Positions 25,323-35,132 of a stretch of 64,000 nt of DNA are shown here, piece after piece (within the stretch, counting starts at the first letter, position 1; each line of letters opens with the position of its first letter). The DNA comes from DAOVXM01 sp963746255 (lineage in GTDB: Bacteria; Chloroflexota; Anaerolineae; Anaerolineales; UBA4823), in NCBI GenBank assembly GCA_963746255.1, contig CAVVAJ010000009.1, positions 1,641,632 to 1,705,631 on the forward strand. Reading direction: 5' to 3'. The position numbers were made by a program, and so were the translations under genes. Under the pieces are notes generated by a model. The model ran no database searches. It saw nothing but the letters and a program-made list of their open reading frames with translations, and had not been told where the DNA came from.

Positions 25323-28300
25323 CTAGTTGTTTTGTCGGATTCCGAGGAGAACCTCATTTCCATCTACCTTGTGGGTCTCCCGGTAAACCTCATCCGGAAC
25401 CGGACCAACAACTAGTTCGGTCGTCAAAGTTTCTACCATGATATAGTTGCCCCAGGTTTCGATGACTGCGACAAGGTCTTGATCCCCTTGGTAATAGGTA
25501 GTTATCCGGTCGGCGATGTCGAAGTCTGCGTTCTTGCGCATTGCTTGTATCCGCCGAACAACCTCTCGGGCAAGTCCTTCTGCTCTCAGCTCGGGGGTCA
25601 AAGTCGCATCTACTGCAACGGTCGCTAGCTTATCGGAGGCAACTGCCAACCCTTCAGCAGGTTCAGTTTGCACTAGGATGGCATCCGCTTCAATCTCAAC
25701 ATTTTTTCCCTGTACTTCCAATACAATAGGCAGACCTGCATTGACAGCGGCAGCCATCTTGTCCGGATCGCGTTCTGCTAACGCTGTGCGTACATTGGGA
25801 AAGTCAGAACCAAATCTCGGACCTAGTGTCTTATTGTCCGGCAATATCCGGTACGAGACCAGATCACCCACTTGTTCAACGAACTCGCACGCTTTGACAT
25901 TTAATTCATCGGTCACAATATCCACTAGTTCAGGCTGCAAGCTCCGTTTACCGCCAGCATACACGATAACTCTCGCGAGGGGTTGGCGCACTTTCAGGCC
26001 GGCGCTGTTGCGGGCACTCAAACCAAGACTGGCGACCTGACGAGCCAGAGACATCCCTTCAAGCAATTGTTCATCCAATGTGCTCTGATCGGTTTCCGGC
26101 CAGCTGGTGTGGTGCACACTGAGGTATGCGGACGAACGGACATTTCGTACTAAGTTCTGGTACATGGCTTCGGTCAAGAACGGTATGAAGGGGGCGAGCA
26201 GCTTCATTAGCTTAACCAGCAGGTGATACAAGGTGGCATAAGCCGTATTCTTATCGGTATCGTGCTCAGATTTCCAGAATCGGCGGCGGCTGCGGCGCAC
26301 GTACCAGTTGGTAATATCGTCCAACAGTTCTTCCAGGGATAGGGTTGCACTCAGTGGATCGGAATTTTCTATCGCTTGTGCAACTTTCACTACCACTTGG
26401 TTCAGGCGGGCTAGAATCCAGCGATCAAGCAGGTTGCTACTCCGCGGAGTTGGCCCTTCGGGAAATGCTGGATCAAAGGGGAACTGCGGCTCCCAACCAT
26501 CGAGCCGGGCGTACGTCACTAAAAAGCTGTAAACATTCCAGAGCGGGATCAAAAAGCGCCGGCGCGCCTCATCCCCGCGATTGTAACCAAACAGCAGGTC
26601 ATTTTCCGGTTTGTGGGCTGAGTACAACCAGCGCATTACGTCGACGCCCATTTTATCGGCAGCTTCGTTAAATTCGATCGAGTTGCCCCAGGATTTGTGC
26701 ATTGCCCGGCCATCTTCCGCTAGCAAAGTCGCATAGCTGAAGTTCTCAAGGAATGGCGGGCTGTTATCGACGACAGTTGCCATTGCGAGCAGGCTGTAGA
26801 ACCAGTTGCGGAATTGACCTGGGAAGGATTCGCTGATCCAGTGAGCAGGGTACCACTCCCGCCAATAATCATTATTGGTGCGATACTGGAGAGTAGAGAA
26901 GGAAACGATGCCAGCATCTAGCCACGGATTGCCGACATCGGGAATGCGACTCATTTCACTATTACATTTTGGACAGGCGAGTTTAACCGCATCGATGAAG
27001 GGTCTGTGTGGGGTGTGGCCTTCAAATGTGCCCCAGCCAGACTTTGCCCTGCTCTTTAACTCGTCTTCGTCGCCGATCACATCATAATGGCCGCAATCTT
27101 CACAAACCCAGATCGGCAGAGCCAGCCCCCAATAGCGTTTCTTGCTGATCATCCAGTCGTGCATATTACGCAGCCAATCCATCTCGCGCGCGTACCCAAA
27201 TTCAGGGATCCAGCGAATTTGCTCAACGACATCCATGATTTGATAGCGCAAGCTGCGTTCTTTCTCTTCAGCGGTCAGCTGATCACGCGGTTTATCATAA
27301 GAATCGCCCATGCTGATGAACCATTCGTCCACCAGGCGAAATACTAGTTCGGTTTTACATCGCCAACATGTTGGGTAGCGGTGGGTGTAGGGTTCTACGA
27401 GATAGAGAACACCTTTCTGTTCAAGGTCATCAAAGATGGGCGCCGCAATATCTGAGACATGTTCGCCGCTCAACCAATCGAAACCAGCGACAAAGTAACC
27501 CTCATCATCAAGCGGAGCGATCAAGGGGAAGTTGTGCTCACGCCCGAGCTGGAAGTCCTCTGCACCACACCCCGGAGCGATATGAACGATACCAGTCCCT
27601 TCCGTCTCACCAACTTCATCCCACGCGATCACCTGGTGAGCCTCGGCTGCAGAACGTTCTATGCCAGCCACTAATTCACTCAGGTGGGTGTGCCCACCAG
27701 CATTTTGGGCTGCTTCTAACTCATCAAAGGGACCGCGATATGTCCAGCCAACCAAATCAGCACCCTTCAATTCGCCCAATACCTGGTAGCCACCACGCAG
27801 CATATGCAGCGTACCGACTGAGAGATAAAATACTTCCTCACCTTGCAAGACTTTGGCATAGGTAAGTTCCGGGCCGACTGCAGCAGCCACGTTGCTGGTC
27901 AAAGTCCAGGGGGTGGTTGTCCATACCAACAGAGATTCAGGTAATCCTTCTGTCTCCCTTTGACTGCCATCGGGGTTAGTCAGCGGAAACCGCAGCGTCA
28001 CACTGCGGTGCGTCAGCTCAGCATAGCCATCGGTGACGATCTCATGCTGGCTGATAGCAGTTGCACAGCGCGGGCACCAAGGCATCACATCTGCGCCCCG
28101 GTACAGCCAACCTTTTTCCCAGCATTTCTTCAAGAAAGTCCAGATCATATAGTTGTTTTCATTAGAGAACGTGAAGTAGCTGCCGCCTAGTTCCGGTAAG
28201 CCTAAACGACCAACAATCTGCTCTACGCTGTCTGTGACGGGACCATCTGGTCCTACAACGGTGATGACTTGGTTGGGATCATCCATGAGTTTTTCAGCCA

Positions 28301-28760
28301 GCATACGCAGCTGGTCGGGGTCATTCCAGTCCATCCAGTAGCCCAGTCGAATTGATTGTTCTGTTTGGACAGCTGCAAAGCGAAGTACACGTGCTTTGCA
28401 CTGGCGCACGAATTTCTCCAAACCATAGTCCTCGATGTCCTTCTTGGATTGAAAGCTTTTCTCTTTTTCGACTTCAACCTCGACCCATAAACCTTGGCAG
28501 TCGAACCCATTCTGATAGCGTAGCTTACGCCCTCGCATTGCCCAGAACCGCTGAAAAAGGTCTTTATAGGTGCGCCCCCAGCCATGATGCACCCCCATCG
28601 GATTATTGGCCGTAATCGGGCCATCAATGAACGACCAGTGGTCATCATGGTCATGGAGATCTCTAAGCTTTTGGAAAGCCTTGTTTTTCTCCCAGAATTC
28701 AAGCAGTTCTCGCTCTTGGACTGGAAAATTGACTTTGCTAGGTACTTCTTTAAACGGCAT
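25323..28760 (-). CDS. ileS: Isoleucyl-tRNA synthetase
   Basis: It charges tRNA-Ile. This class I synthetase of 1145 residues is longer than the usual ~1040. The HIGH motif is HHGW at residues 58-61. The second signature (KMSKS in most family members) reads MHKSW in DGRAMHKSWGNSIEF. An editing-domain region spans about residues 200-400 (LVWTTTPWTLTSNVAAAVG), and zinc-binding-type Cys pairs appear in WCPRCATA, CWRCKTE and CEDCGH. The C-terminus has an anticodon-binding domain. The gene is preceded by a T-box; AGGAGG lies four bases before the ATG at 28760. Confidence 0.95.
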   Translation of the reverse strand: MPFKEVPSKVNFPVQERELLEFWEKNKAFQKLRDLHDHDDHWSFIDGPITANNPMGVHHGWGRTYKDLFQRFWAMRGRKLRYQNGFDCQGLWVEVEVEKEKSFQSKKDIEDYGLEKFVRQCKARVLRFAAVQTEQSIRLGYWMDWNDPDQLRMLAEKLMDDPNQVITVVGPDGPVTDSVEQIVGRLGLPELGGSYFTFSNENNYMIWTFLKKCWEKGWLYRGADVMPWCPRCATAISQHEIVTDGYAELTHRSVTLRFPLTNPDGSQRETEGLPESLLVWTTTPWTLTSNVAAAVGPELTYAKVLQGEEVFYLSVGTLHMLRGGYQVLGELKGADLVGWTYRGPFDELEAAQNAGGHTHLSELVAGIERSAAEAHQVIAWDEVGETEGTGIVHIAPGCGAEDFQLGREHNFPLIAPLDDEGYFVAGFDWLSGEHVSDIAAPIFDDLEQKGVLYLVEPYTHRYPTCWRCKTELVFRLVDEWFISMGDSYDKPRDQLTAEEKERSLRYQIMDVVEQIRWIPEFGYAREMDWLRNMHDWMISKKRYWGLALPIWVCEDCGHYDVIGDEDELKSRAKSGWGTFEGHTPHRPFIDAVKLACPKCNSEMSRIPDVGNPWLDAGIVSFSTLQYRTNNDYWREWYPAHWISESFPGQFRNWFYSLLAMATVVDNSPPFLENFSYATLLAEDGRAMHKSWGNSIEFNEAADKMGVDVMRWLYSAHKPENDLLFGYNRGDEARRRFLIPLWNVYSFLVTYARLDGWEPQFPFDPAFPEGPTPRSSNLLDRWILARLNQVVVKVAQAIENSDPLSATLSLEELLDDITNWYVRRSRRRFWKSEHDTDKNTAYATLYHLLVKLMKLLAPFIPFLTEAMYQNLVRNVRSSAYLSVHHTSWPETDQSTLDEQLLEGMSLARQVASLGLSARNSAGLKVRQPLARVIVYAGGKRSLQPELVDIVTDELNVKACEFVEQVGDLVSYRILPDNKTLGPRFGSDFPNVRTALAERDPDKMAAAVNAGLPIVLEVQGKNVEIEADAILVQTEPAEGLAVASDKLATVAVDATLTPELRAEGLAREVVRRIQAMRKNADFDIADRITTYYQGDQDLVAVIETWGNYIMVETLTTELVVGPVPDEVYRETHKVDGNEVLLGIRQNN

Positions 28761-28777
28761 GGCTCCTCCTGATTAAT

Positions 28778-29095
28778 AAAAAACACTCGCCCCATATCAG
28801 GGACGAGAAGAATTCATTATTCCCGCGGTACCACCCTGTTTCTCGCAGTAGCGAGCAACTCGGTCGAATACGGTCTTGGGACATTGTCCCAAAACTTATA
28901 TTCGCGCCTGACGTAACGGTTGGCGGGACCGGCGTTCTTAATAACCACTCAATGCAGGTGTTCGGATTGCGGCTCCGGAAGGATTTTCGGTCTGTTGGAT
29001 CGTCCCGGCTCACACCATTCCCGAGATCGCTGCCTTTCCGCATGGCGATGATGCCATGACAGGCCTACTCGTTTCCATCACTGCCTATAGTGAAG
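28778..29095 (-). ncRNA. T-box leader of ileS (Ile specifier ATC)
   Basis: On the minus strand the leader contains the T-box core GGGTGGTACCGCGG (about 28822-28837). Past it an intrinsic terminator has stems at 28785-28792 and 28800-28807 followed by six Ts. Stem I shows the GGTGTGA element followed by a CCGGGACG strand and then ATC at 29000-28998, matching an isoleucine specifier. Uncharged tRNA-Ile would stabilise the antiterminator and allow transcription of ileS. Confidence 0.9.
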
Positions 29096-29108
29096 TAAAT
29101 TTCGCGCG

Positions 29109-29137
29109 ATTATGCCATAAAGTTTACACTCGGTCAA
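29109..29137 (-). promoter_or_regulatory. Promoter of the T-box-ileS transcript
   Basis: TTGACC (29137-29132) and CATAAT (29114-29109) are separated by 17 bases on the minus strand, close to the sigma-70 consensus. The start point would fall about 10 bases before the T-box. Confidence 0.65.
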
Positions 29138-29176
29138 CCGCCGTGGTACCCGAGGGCCTAATCGGTAAGAACCATC

Positions 29177-31075
29177 TTAATCTTCAAGCGTGCTGACATC
29201 TCCCTCGGGGAGCCCCAGCGCGCGGGCACGCAGCAGTCGTCGCATGATCTTTCCGCTGCGGGTTTTAGGCAGGCTGTCAACGAATTGGATTTCCTCCGGT
29301 TTGGCAATTGGGCCAATTTCATGTCCTACATGGCTGCGCAGTTCTTCGGCGAGGTTATCGCTTTTTTCAACACCAGCATTCAAAATCACATAGGTGTGGA
29401 TAGCGTTGCCCTTAAGTTCATGTGGTAGGCCAATGGCTGCTGCTTCCGCCACTGCTGGGTGGCTAACCAGTGCGCTTTCCACCTCCGCGGTACCAAGCCG
29501 ATAACCGCTGACTTTTATCACATCGTCAATTCTACCGATCACCCAGATATAACCATCATCATCTTTACGGGCTGAGTCACCGGCCTGATACATATTTCCG
29601 TACTTACTCCAATACTGTTCCTTGTACCGCTCTGGGTCTTTCAGTATCGTTCTCAGCATTCCTGGCCAAGGAGATTTGATGACCAAGTAGCCTTCTTCGC
29701 CCGGAGGCGTTGGATTGCCATCATCGTCAACGACATCAGCTTCTATCCCAAAAAACGGGCGCGTTGCGGAACCGGGTTTTAGAGGTGTAATTGGCAGCGG
29801 AGTGATCATGAAGCCGCCCGTCTCTGTCTGCCACCAGGTATCCATGATCGGACAGCGTTCTTTTCCAATCACTGTGTAATACCATTTCCAGGCTTCTGGA
29901 TTGATCGGCTCGCCGACGCTGCCAAGCAACCGCAGGCTGCTGAGGTCATGGCGGTTCGGCCAGGCATCGCCGAACCGCATCAATCCCCGGATGGCAGTGG
30001 GCGCAGTGTATAGGATGCTGATCCCGTAATTCTCAATCATCCGCCACCAGCGATTTGGATAGGGATGGTTCGGGGCGCCTTCATACATGAAGCTGGTCGC
30101 ACCGTTGATCAATGGTGCGTAGACAATATAACTGTGGCCGGTAATCCACCCTGGATCTGCAGCACACCACCAGCGGTCTTCATCTTTGATATCGAAAACA
30201 TACTTCAGAGTGGTGTACGTAAAAACCATGTACCCGCCATGGGTATGAACCACACCTTTAGGCCTGCCTGTTGTCCCTGATGTGTACAGGATAAACAATG
30301 GATCTTCGGCATCCATATCTTCTGTCACGCATGTTGGGCTGGCAATTGGCAATCCCATCAAATCATCGTACCAGTAATCGCGACCAGCCTCCATGTATAT
30401 TTCTTGGCCTGTGCGCTTGATGACAATACAAGATTCGATGCAAGGCTGCCGGGCAATTGCTTCATCAGCGATGTCTTTGAGCGGCACGATTTTGCCGCGC
30501 AGCCAGCCTCCATCGGCAGTAACAAGGACATGGCTATGTGCATCTTCGATGCGCTCGGCAAGTGCTTCTACACTAAAACCGCCGTACACCACACTATGAG
30601 GAGCCCCGATTTTGGCACATGCCAGCATAGCGATCACTTGCTCGGGTATGCGTGGTAAATATATTGTTACAATATCGCCCTTCTTTACGCCCATGCTGCG
30701 TAATACATTCGAGAATTTGCATACTTCCCGGTTGAGAGCATAGTATGAGTAGGTTCGTGTATCACCAGGTTCACCCTCCCATATCAAGGCAAGTTTGTTC
30801 TTTCGATGAGTTTTGAGGTGTCGGTTTAAAGCGTTTTGGACGATATTTGTTTTCCCGCCAGTAAACCATTTATAGAAAGGTGGATCGCTGTCATCCAATA
30901 CTTTGTCCCAGGTCTTATGCCATTCAAGTTCATTCGCTCGATCAGCCCAGAACCCTTCAGGGTCGTCAATCGATTGCTTGTACAGCTCCTCGTAATTTTT
31001 GATGTGGGCGGCGGAGACGACTTCAGGCGCGGGGTAATATACATTCTGGTCCATTGAGTTGGAAGGCTGGTTCAT
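29177..31075 (-). CDS. acs: Acetyl-CoA synthetase (AMP-forming)
   Basis: It activates acetate with ATP and CoA. The 632-residue protein has the ANL-family loop LFILYTSGTTGRPKGVVHTH, the motif GSVGEPINPEAWKWYY, WWQTETGG and the hinge region VIGRIDDVIKVSGYRLG. The C-terminal lysine that is regulated by acetylation lies in PKTRSGKIMRRLLRA. AAGGAGAG is four bases before the ATG. It follows the T-box promoter region but reads as an independent gene. Confidence 0.95.
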   Translation of the reverse strand: MNQPSNSMDQNVYYPAPEVVSAAHIKNYEELYKQSIDDPEGFWADRANELEWHKTWDKVLDDSDPPFYKWFTGGKTNIVQNALNRHLKTHRKNKLALIWEGEPGDTRTYSYYALNREVCKFSNVLRSMGVKKGDIVTIYLPRIPEQVIAMLACAKIGAPHSVVYGGFSVEALAERIEDAHSHVLVTADGGWLRGKIVPLKDIADEAIARQPCIESCIVIKRTGQEIYMEAGRDYWYDDLMGLPIASPTCVTEDMDAEDPLFILYTSGTTGRPKGVVHTHGGYMVFTYTTLKYVFDIKDEDRWWCAADPGWITGHSYIVYAPLINGATSFMYEGAPNHPYPNRWWRMIENYGISILYTAPTAIRGLMRFGDAWPNRHDLSSLRLLGSVGEPINPEAWKWYYTVIGKERCPIMDTWWQTETGGFMITPLPITPLKPGSATRPFFGIEADVVDDDGNPTPPGEEGYLVIKSPWPGMLRTILKDPERYKEQYWSKYGNMYQAGDSARKDDDGYIWVIGRIDDVIKVSGYRLGTAEVESALVSHPAVAEAAAIGLPHELKGNAIHTYVILNAGVEKSDNLAEELRSHVGHEIGPIAKPEEIQFVDSLPKTRSGKIMRRLLRARALGLPEGDVSTLED

Positions 31076-31320
31076 GGGACTCTCCTTTGACGATACTATT
31101 TTTTAATAATTCGAAACCTGTACAGATAATGGCCGACTGTTCAAAAATTTTATTGGGTTGTCAGTGTCTTGTCAATGTATATGTGGATAAATCATGTAAT
31201 ATTTGTGCGACTGGCGTATTTCCACGGGTAATTGTTTACTTATTTTGTCCGGATTTAATAAAATGATACCTGGATATTTGAAGCTAATTGATAAAATAAT
31301 TCATTCGTATATGTATCATT

Positions 31321-31500
31321 ATGGAAACAGAGACACATTTTAGAATTGTTGCTGGCGTGCTGCTCATCCTAAGCTTTGTCGTCCTGAACCTCTGAATACC
31401 GATTGAAGAAGGGCAATTAATCACGTAGTTCGGAGATGATTACCTACACAAATGGGAGCGGACAGGACGCTATCTGCCAAAGTTTCGGTTTGCCTCATTA
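31321..31500 (+). pseudogene. Degenerate remnant of an isoprenylcysteine methyltransferase-like gene
   Basis: In one plus-strand frame an N-terminal helix (ETETHFRIVAGVLLILSFVV) is followed by TGA, then IPIEEGQLIT, a TAG and FGDDYLHKWERTGRYLPKF. The last part matches the conserved tail of the ICMT/PEMT membrane methyltransferase family. The middle of the gene is missing and two stop codons are present, so this is a decayed, internally deleted copy. The rest of the gap 31076-31775 is AT-rich and shows no other gene; acs and ppgK promoters must lie in it, but I cannot place them with confidence. Confidence 0.6.
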
Positions 31501-31775
31501 GACGGATTACAGATAATGCCGATTACGTAAGAATTCTATAATTTTGGCAATCGATCAATGATGGTCAAACAATACTAGTGTTCCATCGAATTTGATTATT
31601 CAGTAATAATAGAGTGTCGACGGATCACTTTAAGCTTTGTCAAGGGCGTATTTACTTGGATATCGAATGAAACTTTCATCCTTGGCAAAGCACTAGTAAA
31701 CAGCAAGATAGATTGATATACTTTTACACATAAGACATGCGAGATAAACTCCGCATACTAAGAGGAGTACAGCAG

Positions 31776-32522
31776 ATGGAGATATTGGGCATTGATGTGG
31801 GTGGATCCGGGATCAAAGGTGCGTTGGTTAACACCAAAAAAGGGAAATTAATCACAGATCGTTACCGCCTTCGAACGCCAAGCTCGCGGAAGCCGATCCC
31901 AATTGCGAGAGCTGTCGCCAAAGTGGCATACCATTTTTCCTGGCAAGGCCCAATCGGCTGCGGATTTCCTACCGTTATCCACAATGGGGTTGCAAAGTTG
32001 CATGGTAATTTAAACGAAAAATGGACCAACACAGATATCGAAGCCCTGTTAGCTGAACATACAGGCTGCCCGGTTACCGTAATCAACGATGCTGATGCAG
32101 CTGGTTTGGCTGAGATGAACTTTGGTGCTGGTAAGGGTCAAGATGGCGTGGTGATAGTTATTACGATTGGGACTGGTTTAGGTACGGCGGTATTTACATC
32201 AGGACATCTGGTACCCAGTACAGAATTTGGACACCTGGAAATGAATTGTTTTGATGCTGAGGAGCAGGCTTCGGATGCTGCCCGCCAACGTGAGAAACTC
32301 TCATGGAAAGAGTGGGCAAAGCGCTTTGACCAATATTTAAATCAATTGAATTTGCTCTTCTGGCCTGATCTGATCATCCTAGGTGGTGGCGGAAGCAAGA
32401 AATTCAATCGCTTTGAGTCTTACCTGACAGTACCTGTGAAAGTTGTTCCTGCTCAACTGCTCAATGAAGCTGGTATAGTTGGGGCTGCATTAGCTGCTAA
32501 GAAGAAAACTGGTGCTACGTAA
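31776..32522 (+). CDS. ppgK: ROK-family polyphosphate glucokinase-type kinase
   Basis: It phosphorylates glucose with polyphosphate or ATP. The 248-residue protein has the ROK phosphate loop GIDVGGSGIKGALV at the N-terminus, the catalytic Asp in VTVINDADAAGLAE, and IGTGLGTAVFTSG. The short length without a zinc-binding CxCGxxGC loop fits PpgK rather than general ROK sugar kinases. The ATG at 31776 has AGAGGAG eight bases upstream; an upstream ATG at 31737 lacks a site. Confidence 0.85.
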   Translation: MEILGIDVGGSGIKGALVNTKKGKLITDRYRLRTPSSRKPIPIARAVAKVAYHFSWQGPIGCGFPTVIHNGVAKLHGNLNEKWTNTDIEALLAEHTGCPVTVINDADAAGLAEMNFGAGKGQDGVVIVITIGTGLGTAVFTSGHLVPSTEFGHLEMNCFDAEEQASDAARQREKLSWKEWAKRFDQYLNQLNLLFWPDLIILGGGGSKKFNRFESYLTVPVKVVPAQLLNEAGIVGAALAAKKKTGAT

Positions 32523-32647
32523 TATTGTAATTGGAGAATATTCCGCCTATAGTATGAAGTTGGATTAATTATCCGGGAAAGCGTGAGGGGTGATATATTA
32601 GTAGCTCGGCATGAATTCCCTTTCGTTATTGAAGGGTCATTAAAACC

Positions 32648-32696
32648 AAACTGCGCCCCGGAGAAGTCCTGGCAAACTTGCTCCTTGGCGCAGTTT
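32648..32696. terminator. Stem-loop in the convergent ppgK-tsaC gap
   Basis: AAACTGCGCC and its complement form a 10-bp stem around a 29-base loop that can itself fold. It is located between the stops of two convergent genes and may end both transcripts; TTTT follows only partly on the plus strand. Confidence 0.5.
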
Positions 32697-32786
32697 TGAG
32701 TGAGGAGAATGCACTTATTATTTTACATACCTAGCTGAAAACTCCATGAAGGGAAGATAAGCATATTGTGAGAAAAAAGCTAACTC

Positions 32787-33404
32787 TCATGTAAGTACAG
32801 CTTTCAGGTTGTTTTCGGTTATTGGTCCTGGTCTCAAGATAACCAATTCCGTTTGCGTACAACGGACTACAGTGGATGGACTGCCACCAGGTGTATGCCC
32901 ACCGTCGATAATGAGAGAGATTAGCCCCACTAATTGTTCAAGTACTTCTTCAGCTGTAGTTGAGCTTGGTTGGCCTGAAATATTTGCTGAAGTGACTGCT
33001 AGTGGCCCCGCTTTCCTTAGCAATCCAAGTGCGATTGGGTGGTTAGGCATCCGTACACCGATTGTAGCGGTGGGAGATAGGATATCTGGCAGGGACGGAT
33101 GTCGTGGAACGACTAGTGTTAATGGACCTGGCCAGAAACGCTCTGCAAGACGGCGTGCATTGGCGGAGACGCGGACTGCAATTTGGGATAAATCGGCAAT
33201 ATCACCGAGCAAAACAGGGATCGCCTTTTGTTTACTACGCCCTTTCGTCGTATAAAGCTGGGCGATGCTTCCAGGTATACGGATCAGTGCCCCAAGCCCA
33301 TAGACCGTATCAGTCGGAAATGCAATTAAGCCCCCAGCGTGCAAAGTTTGCAGTGCTTGCGATATGGCAGACGGGTGTCCAGCCGGTATTATGATGGTTT
33401 CCAT
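32787..33404 (-). CDS. tsaC: L-threonylcarbamoyladenylate synthase (TsaC/Sua5/YciO family)
   Basis: It makes threonylcarbamoyl-AMP for the t6A modification of ANN-decoding tRNAs. The 205-residue protein carries LIAFPTDTVYGLGA near residue 31, KGRSKQKAIPVLL, FWPGPLTLVV and SANISGQPSSTT, the family signature. It has the short TsaC length without the Sua5 C-terminal domain. It is the last gene of the panB cluster on the minus strand. Confidence 0.92.
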   Translation of the reverse strand: METIIIPAGHPSAISQALQTLHAGGLIAFPTDTVYGLGALIRIPGSIAQLYTTKGRSKQKAIPVLLGDIADLSQIAVRVSANARRLAERFWPGPLTLVVPRHPSLPDILSPTATIGVRMPNHPIALGLLRKAGPLAVTSANISGQPSSTTAEEVLEQLVGLISLIIDGGHTPGGSPSTVVRCTQTELVILRPGPITENNLKAVLT

Positions 33405-33483
33405 TGATGTTTGCTGCCGCTCTGTAATGATTTGGAGTAAACCGTATATCTGGAAGTAATCGAGGTGGCCGACTCCACAGAGA

Positions 33484-34263
33484 TTATTCTTGCAGTACCC
33501 CGCGGTTCATTTCCCATGTGTATCTTAAGCCATCTAAAGTGAGCCACGGAGCAATGATCTCGATTACATCGGTTTCGCGTGCCACGATTTCTGCAAGGCC
33601 TCCGGTGGCGATAACTTTCATATCCGGCCCCAATTCTTTTCTAAAGCGAGCTACCATTCCCTCCACCATCGCAACATACCCGAAGAGCAATCCAGATTGT
33701 ATTGCGTGAACCGTGTTGCGTCCGATGGCAGCGGGAGGTCGTTGAATATCAACACGGGGTAATTTTGCCGCGCGAGTAAAAAGTGCTTCTGCAGCAATGC
33801 CTATTCCTGGCGTGATTGCGCCGCCCAAATAATCACCCTCGGCTGAGATTGCATCGAAAGTTGTCGCCGTCCCGAAATCCACGATACATGCTGGTCCCCC
33901 GCAGATTTTTTGTACAGCCACCGTATCTACAATTCGGTCAGCGCCCACCGCGCGTGGGTCCTCGTAACGAATGCGGACACCAGTTTTCACACCCGCATCT
34001 ACCACGAGTGGGGTTTGACCAAGGTAATTCTGACAGGCTTCGATGATTTTTCCGGTTAGTGGCGGTACAACAGAAGCCATACAGATCCCGATTAAGTCGT
34101 GCTGGCTCACGTTGGCGTTATGGAATAAGTTTAGGAATTGGATCCCATACTCATCTGGCATACGTTCGTGCACGGTAGCTAATCGCCAACGGGGTCCTAG
34201 ATTGCCTTTAATGTAGAGGCCCAGCGTTATGTTTGTGTTTCCTACATCGATTGTTAATAGCAT
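33484..34263 (-). CDS. coaX: Type III pantothenate kinase
   Basis: It phosphorylates pantothenate in the first step of CoA synthesis. The 259-residue protein starts MLLTIDVGNTNITLGLY with the ASKHA phosphate loop, then has DPRAVGADRIVDTVA, IVDFGTATTFDAIS and GGAITPGIGIAAEALF, all typical of CoaX. It is two bases from the panC stop, so it was probably cotranslated with it. Confidence 0.96.
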   Translation of the reverse strand: MLLTIDVGNTNITLGLYIKGNLGPRWRLATVHERMPDEYGIQFLNLFHNANVSQHDLIGICMASVVPPLTGKIIEACQNYLGQTPLVVDAGVKTGVRIRYEDPRAVGADRIVDTVAVQKICGGPACIVDFGTATTFDAISAEGDYLGGAITPGIGIAAEALFTRAAKLPRVDIQRPPAAIGRNTVHAIQSGLLFGYVAMVEGMVARFRKELGPDMKVIATGGLAEIVARETDVIEIIAPWLTLDGLRYTWEMNRGVLQE

Positions 34264-34265
34264 AC

Positions 34266-35108
34266 CTACTCTTTCTTCCTAATGATCATATTGTCAATTA
34301 ATCTGGTCTTTCCAATAAAGACAGCCAAAGATAATAGTGCGTAGGAAACATCACCTTGCAGTTCCTCCAGCGAATCAGGATCAGCGCAAGAGATATACTG
34401 TGCCTGCGCAAGTGCTTCACCGGCGATGATTTCCTGCATCCTTGCACGGAGTTGAGATGCATTGTGCTCGCCACCAGTAAACGCGTCTTTGGCACTGGAT
34501 AGTGCGCGGTAAAGAACGGTCGCGGCCTGTCTCTCAGCCGGACTCAGATAGGTATTTCGGCTGGACATCGCCAGTCCGTCAACTTCTCTGATGATTGGAC
34601 AAACTATGATATCAATTGGGTAATTAAGATCTCTTACCAACCGGCGGATTGTTACCACTTGCTGGGCGTCCTTCTGACCAAAGTAGGCTCTCTGCGGTTG
34701 AACAGCGTTGAAGAGTTTCGCCACAATTGTTGCCACGCCGCGAAAGTGTCCGGGCCGCACAGCACCCTCGAGTGGTTTTGTGATCTCTTCAACACTCACC
34801 CATGTCTGGTATCCATCAGGATACATTTCGTTTACGGTCGGTGTCCATAGCAGGTCGGCGCCTACATCTTGCAACATTTCAATATCCCTCGAGATATTCC
34901 TTGGGTAAGAGGAAAGATCCCCACCGGGTCCAAATTGAGACGGGTTAATAAAGACACTGACAACCACACTGGCACAATATTGTTTTGCTGCCTGGACCAA
35001 GGATAGGTGACCTTCATGTAGGTAACCCATGGTCGCTATGAGGCCAACCGGTTCATGGAGACGGTATCTGGCAGCGTGCAGTTCGCTTAAAGGTGTAACG
35101 ACTTTCAT
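34266..35108 (-). CDS. panC: Pantothenate synthetase
   Basis: It joins pantoate and beta-alanine with ATP. The 280-residue protein has the HIGH-like MGYLHEGHLSLVQAA, FINPSQFGPGGDLSSYPR, the loop RPGHFRGVATIVAKLFN and the KMSKS-like SSRNTYLSPAERQ. It precedes coaX by two bases. The panD gene for beta-alanine is not in the window. Confidence 0.96.
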   Translation of the reverse strand: MKVVTPLSELHAARYRLHEPVGLIATMGYLHEGHLSLVQAAKQYCASVVVSVFINPSQFGPGGDLSSYPRNISRDIEMLQDVGADLLWTPTVNEMYPDGYQTWVSVEEITKPLEGAVRPGHFRGVATIVAKLFNAVQPQRAYFGQKDAQQVVTIRRLVRDLNYPIDIIVCPIIREVDGLAMSSRNTYLSPAERQAATVLYRALSSAKDAFTGGEHNASQLRARMQEIIAGEALAQAQYISCADPDSLEELQGDVSYALLSLAVFIGKTRLIDNMIIRKKE

Positions 35109-35132
35109 TGGTGAGAGATTGTGGAGCGCTGC

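Noticed and set aside
25516..27865. Long plus-strand frames inside ileS (for example 25516-26040 and 27368-27865).
   Set aside because: They are antisense shadows of a well-conserved synthetase with no domains or start sites.
28750..29043. A 97-codon minus-strand frame overlapping the ileS leader.
   Set aside because: It lies over the T-box and terminator and its composition has no protein-like pattern; the RNA structure explains the conservation.
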